Shown here in pieces: positions 35,759 through 44,330 of a stretch of 64,000 nt of DNA. The DNA is from Candidatus Zixiibacteriota bacterium. GTDB lineage: Bacteria > Zixibacteria > MSB-5A5 > GN15 > FEB-12. The position numbers and the translations under genes were made by a program. Under the pieces are notes generated by a model. That model searched no databases, was not told the DNA's origin, and worked only from the letters and a program-made list of their open reading frames with translations. The stretch lies in NCBI GenBank assembly GCA_022571985.1, contig JACZWU010000001.1, positions 529,501 through 593,500 on the forward strand, read 5' to 3'. Each line of letters opens with the position of its first letter. The stretch's first letter is position 1.

Positions 35759-36435
35759 CCGCTCCCTCCGCCGATATGAGAGCGCTCTATGCCCAGAATA
35801 ATTCTAAGCGAGCTGGACATTATACCAAGTGCGATGCCTATCATGATGGCACGCTGTCCGGCGGTGTTGGGGTAGGTCATTATCCAGTCGGCGAACCAGC
35901 TAAAGACAGGAAAATCAGTTATTGGAGAAATCATCATATCAAAAAGCGGAACTCTGCCACCCATCACGAAAAAGCCTGCTATCAGGAGTAAAGTCGCCTG
36001 CACATTACGGGCGCGGAAAGCACGGTATGAGGCCGAGGCCACGAAAAAGGCCAGCATCGAAAACATTGTCGCCGAAAGCGGCGTGTATATAAAACGATAG
36101 AGCCAGTCAAAATTTGTGCCCGGGTCACGGAAAGATACCTGCGGGTCCTGCGCCATGCCGGAGTAGCCATCGTAAAAGCCGATTGCCAGAGTTCCCATGA
36201 GTGAGACTACGATGATAGCAGCATAAGGCCAGTCGGCGGTTTTATTGCTGATTTTTTCAAATGAAATCTTAAGCAGATTAAGCGCTCCCAGCCAGACCGC
36301 AAAGGCCTGTACGATTGTAATCCAGTCGCCAAAGATTGATTCCGATTCCCCGAAGGGGTCATGGGGAATAAAATAACTGATTGCAAAGACCAGGCCTGCA
36401 ATAGTCGTAATTAATATTGGAATCTGTCTTCTCAT
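35755..36435 (-). CDS. Membrane module subunit B, first copy
   Basis: The 226-residue protein has about six transmembrane helices and starts MRRQIPILITTIAGLVFA. It shares SASYRAFRARN and the QRAIMIGIALGI ending with B2 but is about 44 residues shorter, mostly between helices 3 and 4. It lies 36 nt after A1. No recognised family. Confidence 0.73.
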   Translation of the reverse strand: MRRQIPILITTIAGLVFAISYFIPHDPFGESESIFGDWITIVQAFAVWLGALNLLKISFEKISNKTADWPYAAIIVVSLMGTLAIGFYDGYSGMAQDPQVSFRDPGTNFDWLYRFIYTPLSATMFSMLAFFVASASYRAFRARNVQATLLLIAGFFVMGGRVPLFDMMISPITDFPVFSWFADWIMTYPNTAGQRAIMIGIALGIMSSSLRIILGIERSHIGGGSG

Positions 36436-36471
36436 TTATGTTTCTATATTTCCGTTATTCCTGTTTTATCT

Positions 36472-37737
36472 CTATCGCGAAACAAAAATAACGCTCATGT
36501 CCCAGATATTAAGAGTTGCCAAAATGACGCCAACAATAATGCACAAAATAAACAGCCCCTTGCCCATGTCCTGTCCCTTGAGCGATCCCAACTGACGCGG
36601 TTCACGGGACAGATAGGCCGAGGCCGCAAATAATTCTTCACCGATGAGAGTGTAATCGCAGGCCGCTACAAAGAACGGCAGCTGGGCCGGCATGGCCGTG
36701 CCTGCAATTTGAATGGCGCCGACAGAGTTACCGGTTTCTGCCAAAATGAGAGATTCGGCAAAAAATGCCCCCATGTAAAAAATCGTAGCCGGTTTTTCAC
36801 GTACAATCATACCGTCGATTGCGGCGGCATAGCCAAACTGGTCATCGGTCAGATAATGTACCTGTGAATCCTGAAGTGCATCCGGGCGGCCAACTTTGGT
36901 GTAAGCTTCTTTCATCGCTTCACGGGCAGTCACCAATACCATCGATTTAGAAACCGGCACTTCCAGCCAGGTATCGTATTCGGCGGCCATCTGGGCTACA
37001 CGTCCAAGTATGGCGATGGAGGCTATCGTTTGCACATCGTTCATATCCTGAATACCGGGAATGTAGAAAATCTTTTTACCCATTTCGGTCGCACGGCCGA
37101 CTGCTTCATCGACAGCGTCAATACCGGCGATTTTACGAATGTATATTTCATCCCCTTTTTTGGCCTTTTCGATATAAAACATAATTGCTCCGGCCACAAA
37201 GAGCAGAAACAAGAGCACGTACAGGCGATTCATGTTAAACCATTGAGCAGATGATTGCACCGGGCCGGTCACAGTAGCTGCTGATGTTATCCGGACTTTT
37301 TCACCGGCAGCATCGAGATATTCTAAATAGGCCTCTACTTTATAGAAATAAATTTTGTCGTCATTAGTTTTATTGTCAGTAAATTTTGTGGCGCCACGGA
37401 CGGCCTTACCGGCTGTTTCAAAAGGGCCGTCTTTGGATTCTGAACGTTGAACCAGATAGCCGGATACTTTGCCGTTACCGTCGTCGTCAGGAGACAATTC
37501 CCAACTGATAAAAACTGCCCCGCCATTATCATTGGGCAGGTCTATCGCCTTTATATTAGAAGCAGGAAGTGGAGCTATATTGACTGAGTCTGCGGCTTGT
37601 TCGGGAGCGGCAGCGGTATCAACAGCTGTTTCTGCATCCTGTGCTGTCGAAACATTTAAACTGATTAATAAAAGAGATAGCGTGAATAAGGCGATTTTCA
37701 AGCAATTATGAGTCAGATTTGGAGAAGATAACCGCAA
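36472..37737 (-). CDS. Membrane module subunit A, first copy (FN3-like plus DUF6754-type domain)
   Basis: The 421-residue protein carries a signal peptide, then a single FN3-like domain (SNIKAIDLPNDNGGAVFISW to FYKVEAYLEYLD), GPVQSSAQWFN, one transmembrane helix near 175, and the conserved domain with IDAVDEAVGRATEMGKKIFY, FFAESLILAETG and ACDYTLIGEELFAASAYLSR. A last helix closes the protein. It is the compact version of A2. As the first gene of the eight, it should lie next to the operon promoter, in the spacer 37738-37855. An FN3 domain outside the cytoplasm suggests binding to a surface partner. Confidence 0.75.
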   Translation of the reverse strand: MRLSSPNLTHNCLKIALFTLSLLLISLNVSTAQDAETAVDTAAAPEQAADSVNIAPLPASNIKAIDLPNDNGGAVFISWELSPDDDGNGKVSGYLVQRSESKDGPFETAGKAVRGATKFTDNKTNDDKIYFYKVEAYLEYLDAAGEKVRITSAATVTGPVQSSAQWFNMNRLYVLLFLLFVAGAIMFYIEKAKKGDEIYIRKIAGIDAVDEAVGRATEMGKKIFYIPGIQDMNDVQTIASIAILGRVAQMAAEYDTWLEVPVSKSMVLVTAREAMKEAYTKVGRPDALQDSQVHYLTDDQFGYAAAIDGMIVREKPATIFYMGAFFAESLILAETGNSVGAIQIAGTAMPAQLPFFVAACDYTLIGEELFAASAYLSREPRQLGSLKGQDMGKGLFILCIIVGVILATLNIWDMSVIFVSR

Positions 37738-37855
37738 ATTCTCTTTCCTCTTAAGATTCCTAATATGTTTTGCTAATCATCAGCGGCCTTTTAACTTGAA
37801 CGAACCCTACCGCTGATCTGTCAAATATATCTTATTCTTTGCTTTCGCTTAATAC

Positions 37856-38074
37856 TTAAAAACGTAGTGCGGCTACTATAGTCTGTCTTCTGGCCGCTAA
37901 ATATAATTCGCCAATAAAGACCAGCCCCAAAATTAAGTCAAGGAAAAAGAAGCTCTGAAGATTGCTAATCTTGCCCAAGCGCACAGCCTGCTTGGCAACT
38001 AGTACTTTGCCGCAGGTATAAGTCGGATTAGACGGACAGTTAGCAAGCAGTCTGAGGATATCTGCCGCCTTCAA
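37856..38074 (-). CDS. Possible small protein with one membrane segment
   Basis: A 72-codon frame opens at a TTG and ends KAALRF-like, with a hydrophobic stretch FFFLDLILGLVFIGELYLA. No ribosome-binding site is convincing and no family is recognised. It may be a real small membrane protein downstream of the SNase-like gene, or chance. Confidence 0.25.
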   Translation of the reverse strand: MKAADILRLLANCPSNPTYTCGKVLVAKQAVRLGKISNLQSFFFLDLILGLVFIGELYLAARRQTIVAALRF

Positions 38075-38104
38075 AAGGTGAAAAGTGCCGTGCGGGGTTT
38101 TCTT

Positions 38105-38398
38105 CTATCGAATCAAGAGTGTCGTGATGTCTTTTCCTTCAATCATAACATCACAAATTAATTGCCCGTTGGTAGTAGTTGTCGGATTCCTAAGTTCGAC
38201 GTTTTTGCCTCGAATGATCTCAGATAAATCATTCATAGCTTCTTGAAATCCGGTTTGCCCTATTTTGGGGCCAGTATACCCGTTGATCTTGATAGTATCG
38301 CCTTCTTCTTTGTCTGTTGACTGCCAATGAGGTGCGACTCTGAAAGTTTCAGCGTCAATTACCTCCGTCACGGTAACTCTGGTTTTTGTAAGTTCCAT
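38105..38398 (-). CDS. Small SNase-like (staphylococcal nuclease fold) protein
   Basis: The 97-residue protein follows the order of the SNase OB-fold: VTEVIDAETFRV, then DTIKINGYTGPKIGQTGF (family: V-L-GIDAPE-G), LSEIIRGKNVEL and ICDVMIEGKDITTLLI. The catalytic Arg and Glu residues of active nucleases are not evident and the protein lacks the last helix region, so it is probably a binding module. A good ribosome-binding site (AGGAGGCT) stands before the ATG at 38398. The neighbours give no clue. Confidence 0.6.
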   Translation of the reverse strand: MELTKTRVTVTEVIDAETFRVAPHWQSTDKEEGDTIKINGYTGPKIGQTGFQEAMNDLSEIIRGKNVELRNPTTTTNGQLICDVMIEGKDITTLLIR

Positions 38399-38890
38399 GC
38401 GTAGCCTCCTTGTTTTTTATAAGGGATTGCCACGGCACTTCACCACCTTAGTTGTCTTAGGGACTATCCCTAATTCATTTACATATATCAGATTCTGGAT
38501 TTTGAAGTCAATATAAAAGACTTGTGACTCAATTCACCTGGCTTGGTCAAACCCGATTGTGGTATCCGAAACCCTATTGAAAACACCCCCAAAATGGAAA
38601 CGCTCATCCTTTATGGGGGTGAGCGTTCAGTTCAGAGATGCCAACTCAAAGGTGTAACATACTGTAACGTACTACAGATATCGGAGTTTACTTTCAATTT
38701 CTTTAATTGTTAAGAGTGTTGAAACTGCACCACTACCGAAATATATCCACCTATTAAAATCACTTCAAATTAGGACACAGCTCTTACCGCGGGCGCTTTA
38801 CAAGACGGGCAAGTTGTGTTATATAAGTCGTCTTTGGTTGAAATGGCGGGTTTAGCCTGCTTTTGAATATAATATTAGAGAAAGAGATTG
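38399..38890. other. Intergenic region with overlapping hairpins
   Basis: No gene is seen in about 490 bp. At 38584-38627 two stems compete: CACCCCC (38584) with GGGGGTG (38615), and AACGCTCA (38599) with TGAGCGTT (38620). The two use overlapping bases. It could be a terminator or a leader switch, but no T-run follows. The promoter for the MutL operon must be to its right. Confidence 0.45.
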
Positions 38891-40735
38891 ATGGCAAAGT
38901 TCGATAAACCTGAAGATATCAAAGTAATTGTAGCTACCGACTGCGGCTCCACTACCACCAAAGCTATATTAATAGAATTCACCAATGGTGAGTACCGCTT
39001 AGTTTCACGCGGCGAGGCACCTACTACCGTAGAAGCGCCATTTGAAGACGTTACCATGGGAGTACTAAACGCCGTGGCTGAGCTGGAAGAATTAACCGGC
39101 CGTAAGATTCTGGACGAAAACAGCAAATTCATCTCTCCTGCCAATGGCAAGACCGGCACAGATGTGTACATATCGACATCTTCAGCCGGAGGCGGGCTGC
39201 AGATGATGGTTGCCGGAGTTGTCCGGTCGATGACTGCCGAATCTGCCGAGCGGGCAGCATTGGGAGCCGGAGCAATCGTAATGGATGTGATAGCCTCAAA
39301 CGATAAACGGCTGCCGCATCAGCAGATAGAACGCATCAGGCATCTCAGGCCTGATATGATTTTACTCTCAGGCGGTATCGACGGCGGTACTACCACTCAC
39401 GTAGTAGAACTGGCTGAGCTTATAGCGGCTGCGGATCCACGTCCCAGACTGGGTTCGTCATATCAGCTTCCGGTTATTTACGCCGGCAATAAAGATGCAG
39501 CAGAGGCAGTCGCCGAAGTTCTCAAAGATAAAGTCGATTTGAAGACTGTGGATAATCTAAGGCCTGTTTTAGAAAGAGAAAATCTCGGACCGGCCCGTGA
39601 AGAAATTCATGAGCTTTTTATGGAGCACGTTATGGCTCAGGCACCGGGTTACAAAAAGCTGATGTCCTGGACCGACGCTCCCATCATGCCGACGCCGGGT
39701 GCGGTCGGACTTATTATTCAGACTATCGCCGACCAGTATAATATCGAAGCAATTGGTGTGGATATAGGCGGCGCCACCACCGATGTCTTCTCGGTCTTTC
39801 GTCCCGAAGGGGGCAAGCCGGTTTTCAACCGCACAGTCTCTGCGAACTTAGGCATGTCGTATTCGATTTCTAATGTTTTTGCCGAAGCAACGGTGCCGAT
39901 GGTTATGCGCTGGGTGCCCTTTGAAATGGATGAGCGCGATTTGCGCAACCGTGTCAAAAACAAAATGGTTCGTCCGACTACCATACCGCAGTCACTCGAA
40001 GAACTTATTTTCGAACAAGCGATTGCTAAAGAAGCTCTCAGACTGGCTTTTATCCAGCACAAAAGTTTTGCAACTACCCTAAAAGGCGTACAGCAGCAAA
40101 GAACAATTGCAGACGCCTTTGACCAGAAATCTTCGGGCGATTCGATCGTCAATATGCTGTCGCTGGATATGTTAATTGGTTCCGGCGGTGTGCTTTCGCA
40201 CGCGCCCCGCAGACAGCAGGCTGCTTTTATGATGATTGACGCTTTCCTGCCGGAGGGTATCACCCGGCTGGCAGTAGATTCAATTTTTATGATGCCGCAG
40301 CTGGGAGTTTTAGCAGAAGTTCAGCCTAAGGCTGCTACCGAAGTATTTGATAAAGACTGCCTGATTCATCTGGGCACCTGCATTTGCCCCTCGGGGAAAA
40401 GTAAAAAGGGCGGCCCGGTCATGAAATACAGTATTGAGCTGCCTGATGGCACCAAAAGCGGTACTTTAAATCATCTGGAAATGAAAAAATTTGAGTTAGG
40501 CCTTGGCGACGACGGCCTGCCGCTGAAAGCCAAGGCAGTATTAGAACCGGAAAAACATTTTGACCTTGGAGCCGGCAAAGGTGCAAAAGTCCAAGTTGAA
40601 CTAAACGGCGGCGTAGTCGGCATTATTCTTGATGGTCGCGGTCGGCCGTTTGACCTTTCTACACTGGCTGAAAAAGAAAGAGTCTCGTACTTAAAAGAGT
40701 GGATGAAGGAACTCGATATCTACCCCGGGATGTAA
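38891..40735 (+). CDS. MutL-family actin-fold ATPase (glutamate mutase MutL/GlmL type)
   Basis: The 614-residue protein has the ASKHA phosphate motif VIVATDCGSTTTKAILIEF at its start, a second IGVDIGGATTDVFSVF near residue 290, and LLSGGIDGGTTTHV. These belong to the MutL family found with glutamate mutase and other cobalamin mutases, not the DNA mismatch-repair protein. The ATG at 38891 is preferred over a TTG just before it. No mutase subunit is near. The next two genes are close-packed with it and unknown, so it likely acts in a different, unnamed pathway. Confidence 0.82.
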   Translation: MAKFDKPEDIKVIVATDCGSTTTKAILIEFTNGEYRLVSRGEAPTTVEAPFEDVTMGVLNAVAELEELTGRKILDENSKFISPANGKTGTDVYISTSSAGGGLQMMVAGVVRSMTAESAERAALGAGAIVMDVIASNDKRLPHQQIERIRHLRPDMILLSGGIDGGTTTHVVELAELIAAADPRPRLGSSYQLPVIYAGNKDAAEAVAEVLKDKVDLKTVDNLRPVLERENLGPAREEIHELFMEHVMAQAPGYKKLMSWTDAPIMPTPGAVGLIIQTIADQYNIEAIGVDIGGATTDVFSVFRPEGGKPVFNRTVSANLGMSYSISNVFAEATVPMVMRWVPFEMDERDLRNRVKNKMVRPTTIPQSLEELIFEQAIAKEALRLAFIQHKSFATTLKGVQQQRTIADAFDQKSSGDSIVNMLSLDMLIGSGGVLSHAPRRQQAAFMMIDAFLPEGITRLAVDSIFMMPQLGVLAEVQPKAATEVFDKDCLIHLGTCICPSGKSKKGGPVMKYSIELPDGTKSGTLNHLEMKKFELGLGDDGLPLKAKAVLEPEKHFDLGAGKGAKVQVELNGGVVGIILDGRGRPFDLSTLAEKERVSYLKEWMKELDIYPGM

Positions 40736-40737
40736 AT

Positions 40738-41469
40738 ATGAAAAAAATTGTCATTGCAATCTTGTTTTTGGCGTCGGTAAATCTATCCGCCGAAACATAT
40801 GTAAGTTTTAAAGGCGGCTTTTATTTTGAATATCCCGAAAACTGGATTCAAATTGATTTTAATACCGCCGACCTGTTTTTAAGCCGCTCGGCCACAGACA
40901 TTTCTTCAATGGAGTACGAAGCAGTGTTCGCCCCGGCTGAATCTTCACCATTTTTTGCCGGCGAATATCTTATTCTAAAACTCGACACTTTTGAATGGCT
41001 CTATGAATATAAAGAAGACTCTATTGTTGAAGCGGTTGAGGCAAATCTCGGCCAGAAACTTCTGAGAACATCAGCCTGGGACCAGCTGGCGGATACTAAC
41101 TCAATGGTTCCGGTTTATGACACAGAAAATAAGATAATTTTCATTCAGAGCGACCTTACTCAAGGCATTGAAATTATTAAGCGCAGCGTTTTTATTAAAA
41201 AGATGTACGATAAAGGTGTGGCCGAATTTTACTTTTTTGCTCAGCATGAAACTTTTGAATCGAGCAAGGAAGTTATCAAGAATATCGTCAGCTCATTTTC
41301 AACAGAAAACGTTGAGGAGGCTCTGCCGACCGAAGAATTAAAAGTCGCCGACTTAGATGACGACACGGATTTTTCCAGCACCATCATGATTACCGCAGCA
41401 GCTGCGTTACTGATTATTATTGCCATAATAGTGCGCATGAAAATGGCTGCCGGAAGAAAAGAAGAATAA
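40738..41469 (+). CDS. Membrane-anchored protein of unknown function, MutL neighbour
   Basis: The 243-residue protein has a signal peptide (MKKIVIAILFLASVNLSA), an extracytoplasmic domain starting TYVSFKGGFYFEYPENWIQI, and a C-terminal membrane helix (TIMITAAAALLIIIAIIVRM) with a short basic tail. The domain recalls PsbP/YfkJ-like folds (an early F-YP-NW) but I am not sure. It starts 2 nt after the MutL stop, so the two are co-expressed. Confidence 0.7.
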   Translation: MKKIVIAILFLASVNLSAETYVSFKGGFYFEYPENWIQIDFNTADLFLSRSATDISSMEYEAVFAPAESSPFFAGEYLILKLDTFEWLYEYKEDSIVEAVEANLGQKLLRTSAWDQLADTNSMVPVYDTENKIIFIQSDLTQGIEIIKRSVFIKKMYDKGVAEFYFFAQHETFESSKEVIKNIVSSFSTENVEEALPTEELKVADLDDDTDFSSTIMITAAAALLIIIAIIVRMKMAAGRKEE

Positions 41470-41496
41470 CTAAAAAGATTACCAGAGGACATAAAA

Positions 41497-42621
41497 TTGG
41501 GTCACGCCTATACACCAGGTTTAAAAGTAACCAGTAATTATCTTATCAAGAAAGACCGAATCCTGCCGCTTAAGGGCGAAGTCAAAGTCAAAGTTGGCGA
41601 CAAAGTCCAGCCCGATGATGTCGTCGCTGAAACGCATCTGCCGGGCAACGTGGTGCCTTTAAACGTGGCCAATATTCTGGGGCTGCCTCCGGAAGATCTG
41701 GAAATGGCCATGACCAAGAAAGAGGGCGAAGCCATAACCGAAGGGGAGCAGATAGCGCTTAAGACTTCTTTTATAAAGTTTTTTAACAAAGCCTGCAACG
41801 CTACCATCGATGGTACCATAGAATCAATTTCACACATTACCGGTCAGGTATTGCAGCGGGGCAAACCTAATCCTGTTCAGGTCAGAGCATATTTGAGTGG
41901 TGAGGTTGTTGAGGTCTTTCCGGGAGAAGGTGTGGTGGTGGCCTGTCATGGTGCTTTTGTTCAGGGCATATTTGGTATTGGCGGTGAGACCTACGGCAAT
42001 CTGCGAATTGCAGTTTCAGATAACTCTGCCGTCTTGACCGATGATTTAATTACAGATGATATGGCCGGGCAGGTTATTGTCGGTGGCTCGCTGGTGACCG
42101 CTTCTGCTCTCGAAAAAGCAATTAAGGTAAAGGCTAAAGGAATCGTCGTCGGCGGCTTTGATGATAAAGATTTACGCGACTTTTTGGGTTACGATATTGG
42201 TGTAGCCATTACCGGCTCTGAAGATAAAGGCATAACTCTGGTTGTTTCCGAAGGCTTTGGAAAAATCGATATGGCCGGTAAAACTTTTGACCTCTTAAAA
42301 AGTCACGAAGGTCAGATGGCCTGTATCAACGGCGCTACTCAGATCAGAGCCGGAGTGATACGCCCCGAAGTTGTCATCCCCCGTGCCGAGCAGGGTCATG
42401 TTGAGGTTACAGGTCCTACCGAAGTTATGGGACTTGCCATAGGCTCGCCAATTCGCGTCATACGCCATCCTTATTTTGGCAGACTTGGCCAGGTAACAGA
42501 CCTGCCGTCACCGCTACACACGCTGGAATCAGAATCCAAAGCACGCGTTTTGGAAGTTGAGTTCGAAGACGGCACCAAAGCTATCGTCCCCAGAGCCAAT
42601 GTCGAAATGATTGAAGATTAG
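41497..42621 (+). CDS. Conserved protein of unknown function with lipoyl-like start and KOW-like end
   Basis: The 374-residue protein opens at a TTG with AGAGG about 9 nt upstream. Residues 20-60 (GEVKVKVGDKVQPDDVVAET) resemble a biotinyl/lipoyl barrel without the modified lysine, and it repeats in SGEVVEVFPGEGVVV. The middle has IVGGSLVTASALEKAIKVKA and VVGGFDDKDLRDFLGYDIGV. The end (HPYFGRLGQVTDLPS, VLEVEFEDG) looks like a KOW-type SH3 barrel. It closes the MutL operon, and a terminator follows. Function is unknown. Confidence 0.72.
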   Translation: MGHAYTPGLKVTSNYLIKKDRILPLKGEVKVKVGDKVQPDDVVAETHLPGNVVPLNVANILGLPPEDLEMAMTKKEGEAITEGEQIALKTSFIKFFNKACNATIDGTIESISHITGQVLQRGKPNPVQVRAYLSGEVVEVFPGEGVVVACHGAFVQGIFGIGGETYGNLRIAVSDNSAVLTDDLITDDMAGQVIVGGSLVTASALEKAIKVKAKGIVVGGFDDKDLRDFLGYDIGVAITGSEDKGITLVVSEGFGKIDMAGKTFDLLKSHEGQMACINGATQIRAGVIRPEVVIPRAEQGHVEVTGPTEVMGLAIGSPIRVIRHPYFGRLGQVTDLPSPLHTLESESKARVLEVEFEDGTKAIVPRANVEMIED

Positions 42622-42644
42622 ATTTAACAAAAATAATCGATATA

Positions 42645-42682
42645 AAAAAGCCTCCCCGATATTTAATCGGTGAGGCTTTTTT
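42645..42682. terminator. Bidirectional rho-independent terminator
   Basis: The stem AAAAAGCCTC/GAGGCTTTTT continues through CCGAT/ATCGG with a 5-nt loop. T-runs flank it on both strands, so it can end both the MutL operon and the opposing lipoprotein gene. Confidence 0.92.
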
Positions 42683-42709
42683 GTGTCAATTACAGAGTTG
42701 TTTACTCGC

Positions 42710-42937
42710 CTATTCGCCGCCGCCTTCGGCTTCAGCTTCGGCTTCATCTGCAGCATCATCTGTCCCGGCCTCTTCGGCAGGCGCCGCAGAATCCATAGCA
42801 GTTGTATCCTGAGCTTCAGCTTCCTGAGTTGCGGCCGGTTCTTTGGTAGTATCGTCTTTGGTACCTTCCTTCGAACAGCCAAATACCAGCATTGAGATAA
42901 ATAACAGGGCAAAAGTAGTTGCCAGTAGTTTCTTCAT
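42710..42937 (-). CDS. Small acidic lipoprotein
   Basis: The 75-residue product has a signal peptide and lipobox LVFGC, so the mature part is lipidated. The rest is low-complexity and very acidic (Glu, Asp, Ala, Thr), ending EAEAEGGGE. No family is recognised. AGGGAGG precedes the ATG. The strong ribosome-binding site and shared terminator suggest good expression. Confidence 0.75.
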   Translation of the reverse strand: MKKLLATTFALLFISMLVFGCSKEGTKDDTTKEPAATQEAEAQDTTAMDSAAPAEEAGTDDAADEAEAEAEGGGE

Positions 42938-43179
42938 AAAATCCCTCCTTCAAGATTATTATTAGAAAATGCTATTTACGTTTCTGGTAAGCAAAAGTCT
43001 AACAGAAACTGCTAAAGGTCAAGTTTTATCTGGAAACTTCCTCTTTTGACCGTTTTCCCCTGTTTTAGTTGATTGTCTGGCTATGCCAGGGTAGCTTGGC
43101 TCCCTTTATAAAAGGAATTTGGTGAGAGTTTTTAAAAAGCTTAATTGTAACTAAAACCGAAGGATATTGTAAAACTGAT

Positions 43180-43896
43180 ATGACAAATTTGATACTGCCG
43201 GCGATATTTTCAGGGTCATTATGGGAAATAGTCGCTACTACGTCCGGGTTCGGGCTGTTTATTTTGCTGGTGCTTGTATTTATGTCCATGGCCTCCTGGG
43301 CTATAATTTTCAATAAGTGGAAGCAGTTCAAGAAAGTAGAGCATCAGAGCCGACAATTTTTAGCCTATTTTAAGCGCTCTAAAAAAATATCGGAATCAAT
43401 AGGACAGGCAAAGACTTACGGCGATGCTCCGGTTGCCAATATTTACAGCGCCGGAATCAAAGAACTGGCTGAGCTGAGCCAGAATAAAAATCAAGGCGGC
43501 GAACTGCAGAAATCTTTGCATCCTCTGGAAGAACGAGAATATGAGATTGTAGAAATGGCGATGGAAAGAGCTATGAGTGAAGAACTTGGCAAGCTTGAAC
43601 AGCAGATTATCTTTTTAGCTACCACCGGCAACACTGCCCCTTTTATGGGACTACTGGGAACTGTTGTGGGAATTATGGATTCGTTTTGGGCGATTGGAGA
43701 AAGAGGTTCGGCCTCGCTGGCTGTAGTGGCACCAGGAATTGCTGAGGCATTACTTGCCACGATTGTTGGCCTGGGTGCTGCCATACCGGCTGTGATTGGC
43801 TTTAACTGGGCCAATAATAAAATGAAATATCTAAACGATGACTGCACCAACTTCATACTTTTGTTTATCAGCCGCGCTAAAAAGGAAAACATTTAG
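43180..43896 (+). CDS. tolQ: TolQ-type proton channel subunit
   Basis: TolQ forms, with TolR, the proton-driven motor of the Tol-Pal system. The 238 residues show a first transmembrane helix near 25-45 (GLFILLVLVFMSMASWAIIF), a cytoplasmic loop, then the diagnostic TAPFMGLLGTVVGIMDSF and EALLATIVGLGAAIPAVIG helices. It is first in a standard Tol-Pal order. The family also includes ExbB and MotA; operon context decides for TolQ. Confidence 0.9.
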   Translation: MTNLILPAIFSGSLWEIVATTSGFGLFILLVLVFMSMASWAIIFNKWKQFKKVEHQSRQFLAYFKRSKKISESIGQAKTYGDAPVANIYSAGIKELAELSQNKNQGGELQKSLHPLEEREYEIVEMAMERAMSEELGKLEQQIIFLATTGNTAPFMGLLGTVVGIMDSFWAIGERGSASLAVVAPGIAEALLATIVGLGAAIPAVIGFNWANNKMKYLNDDCTNFILLFISRAKKENI

Positions 43897-44324
43897 TGCG
43901 CCGCCCGAAAAAAAGAACCTACGGCGCTATGGCCGATATCAATATCGCCAACTTAGTCGATGTGGTGCTGGTACTTCTCATAATATTTATGATTTCTGCG
44001 CCGCTTTTGCAATCCGGAATCGAAGTAGAACTTCCTAAAACACGGGCGGCCGTTATCGAAGAAGAAGTTGAAGGAATTGTAATTACAATTGATGCCAAGG
44101 GAGGCATTTACATTAACGATGTTTGGTCGCGCCTTGAAAATTTTGAAGCCGATCTGGAAGAAGCGATGAGTATCAAAGGTACCTCTACCGTATATCTTCG
44201 CGGCGATTCAGCAGTATCATATGGAACCGCGATCGGCGTAATTGGCCGACTAAAGGAAATGGGCATCGAAGAAATCGGCCTGGTTACCGCAAAAATTGAA
44301 GAATCTTCAAAATACAAGAAATAG
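43896..44324 (+). CDS. tolR: TolR-type motor subunit
   Basis: The 142-residue ExbD/TolR protein has one transmembrane helix with the essential aspartate (DINIANLVDVVLVLLIIFMI) and a periplasmic domain from residue 40. The GTG start shares one base with the tolQ stop (TAGTG), suggesting coupled translation. Confidence 0.9.
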   Translation: MRRPKKRTYGAMADINIANLVDVVLVLLIIFMISAPLLQSGIEVELPKTRAAVIEEEVEGIVITIDAKGGIYINDVWSRLENFEADLEEAMSIKGTSTVYLRGDSAVSYGTAIGVIGRLKEMGIEEIGLVTAKIEESSKYKK

Positions 44325-44330
44325 ATTCTA

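Noticed and set aside
38891-40735. DNA mismatch repair MutL
   Set aside because: The sequence has actin-fold phosphate motifs (DCGSTTTK, DIGGATTD), not the GHKL motifs of mismatch-repair MutL.
42529-42912. 127-residue frame on the minus strand
   Set aside because: It overlaps the small lipoprotein gene in another frame and the end of the MutL-operon gene, and is low-complexity. The lipoprotein with a lipobox and ribosome-binding site is the better reading.
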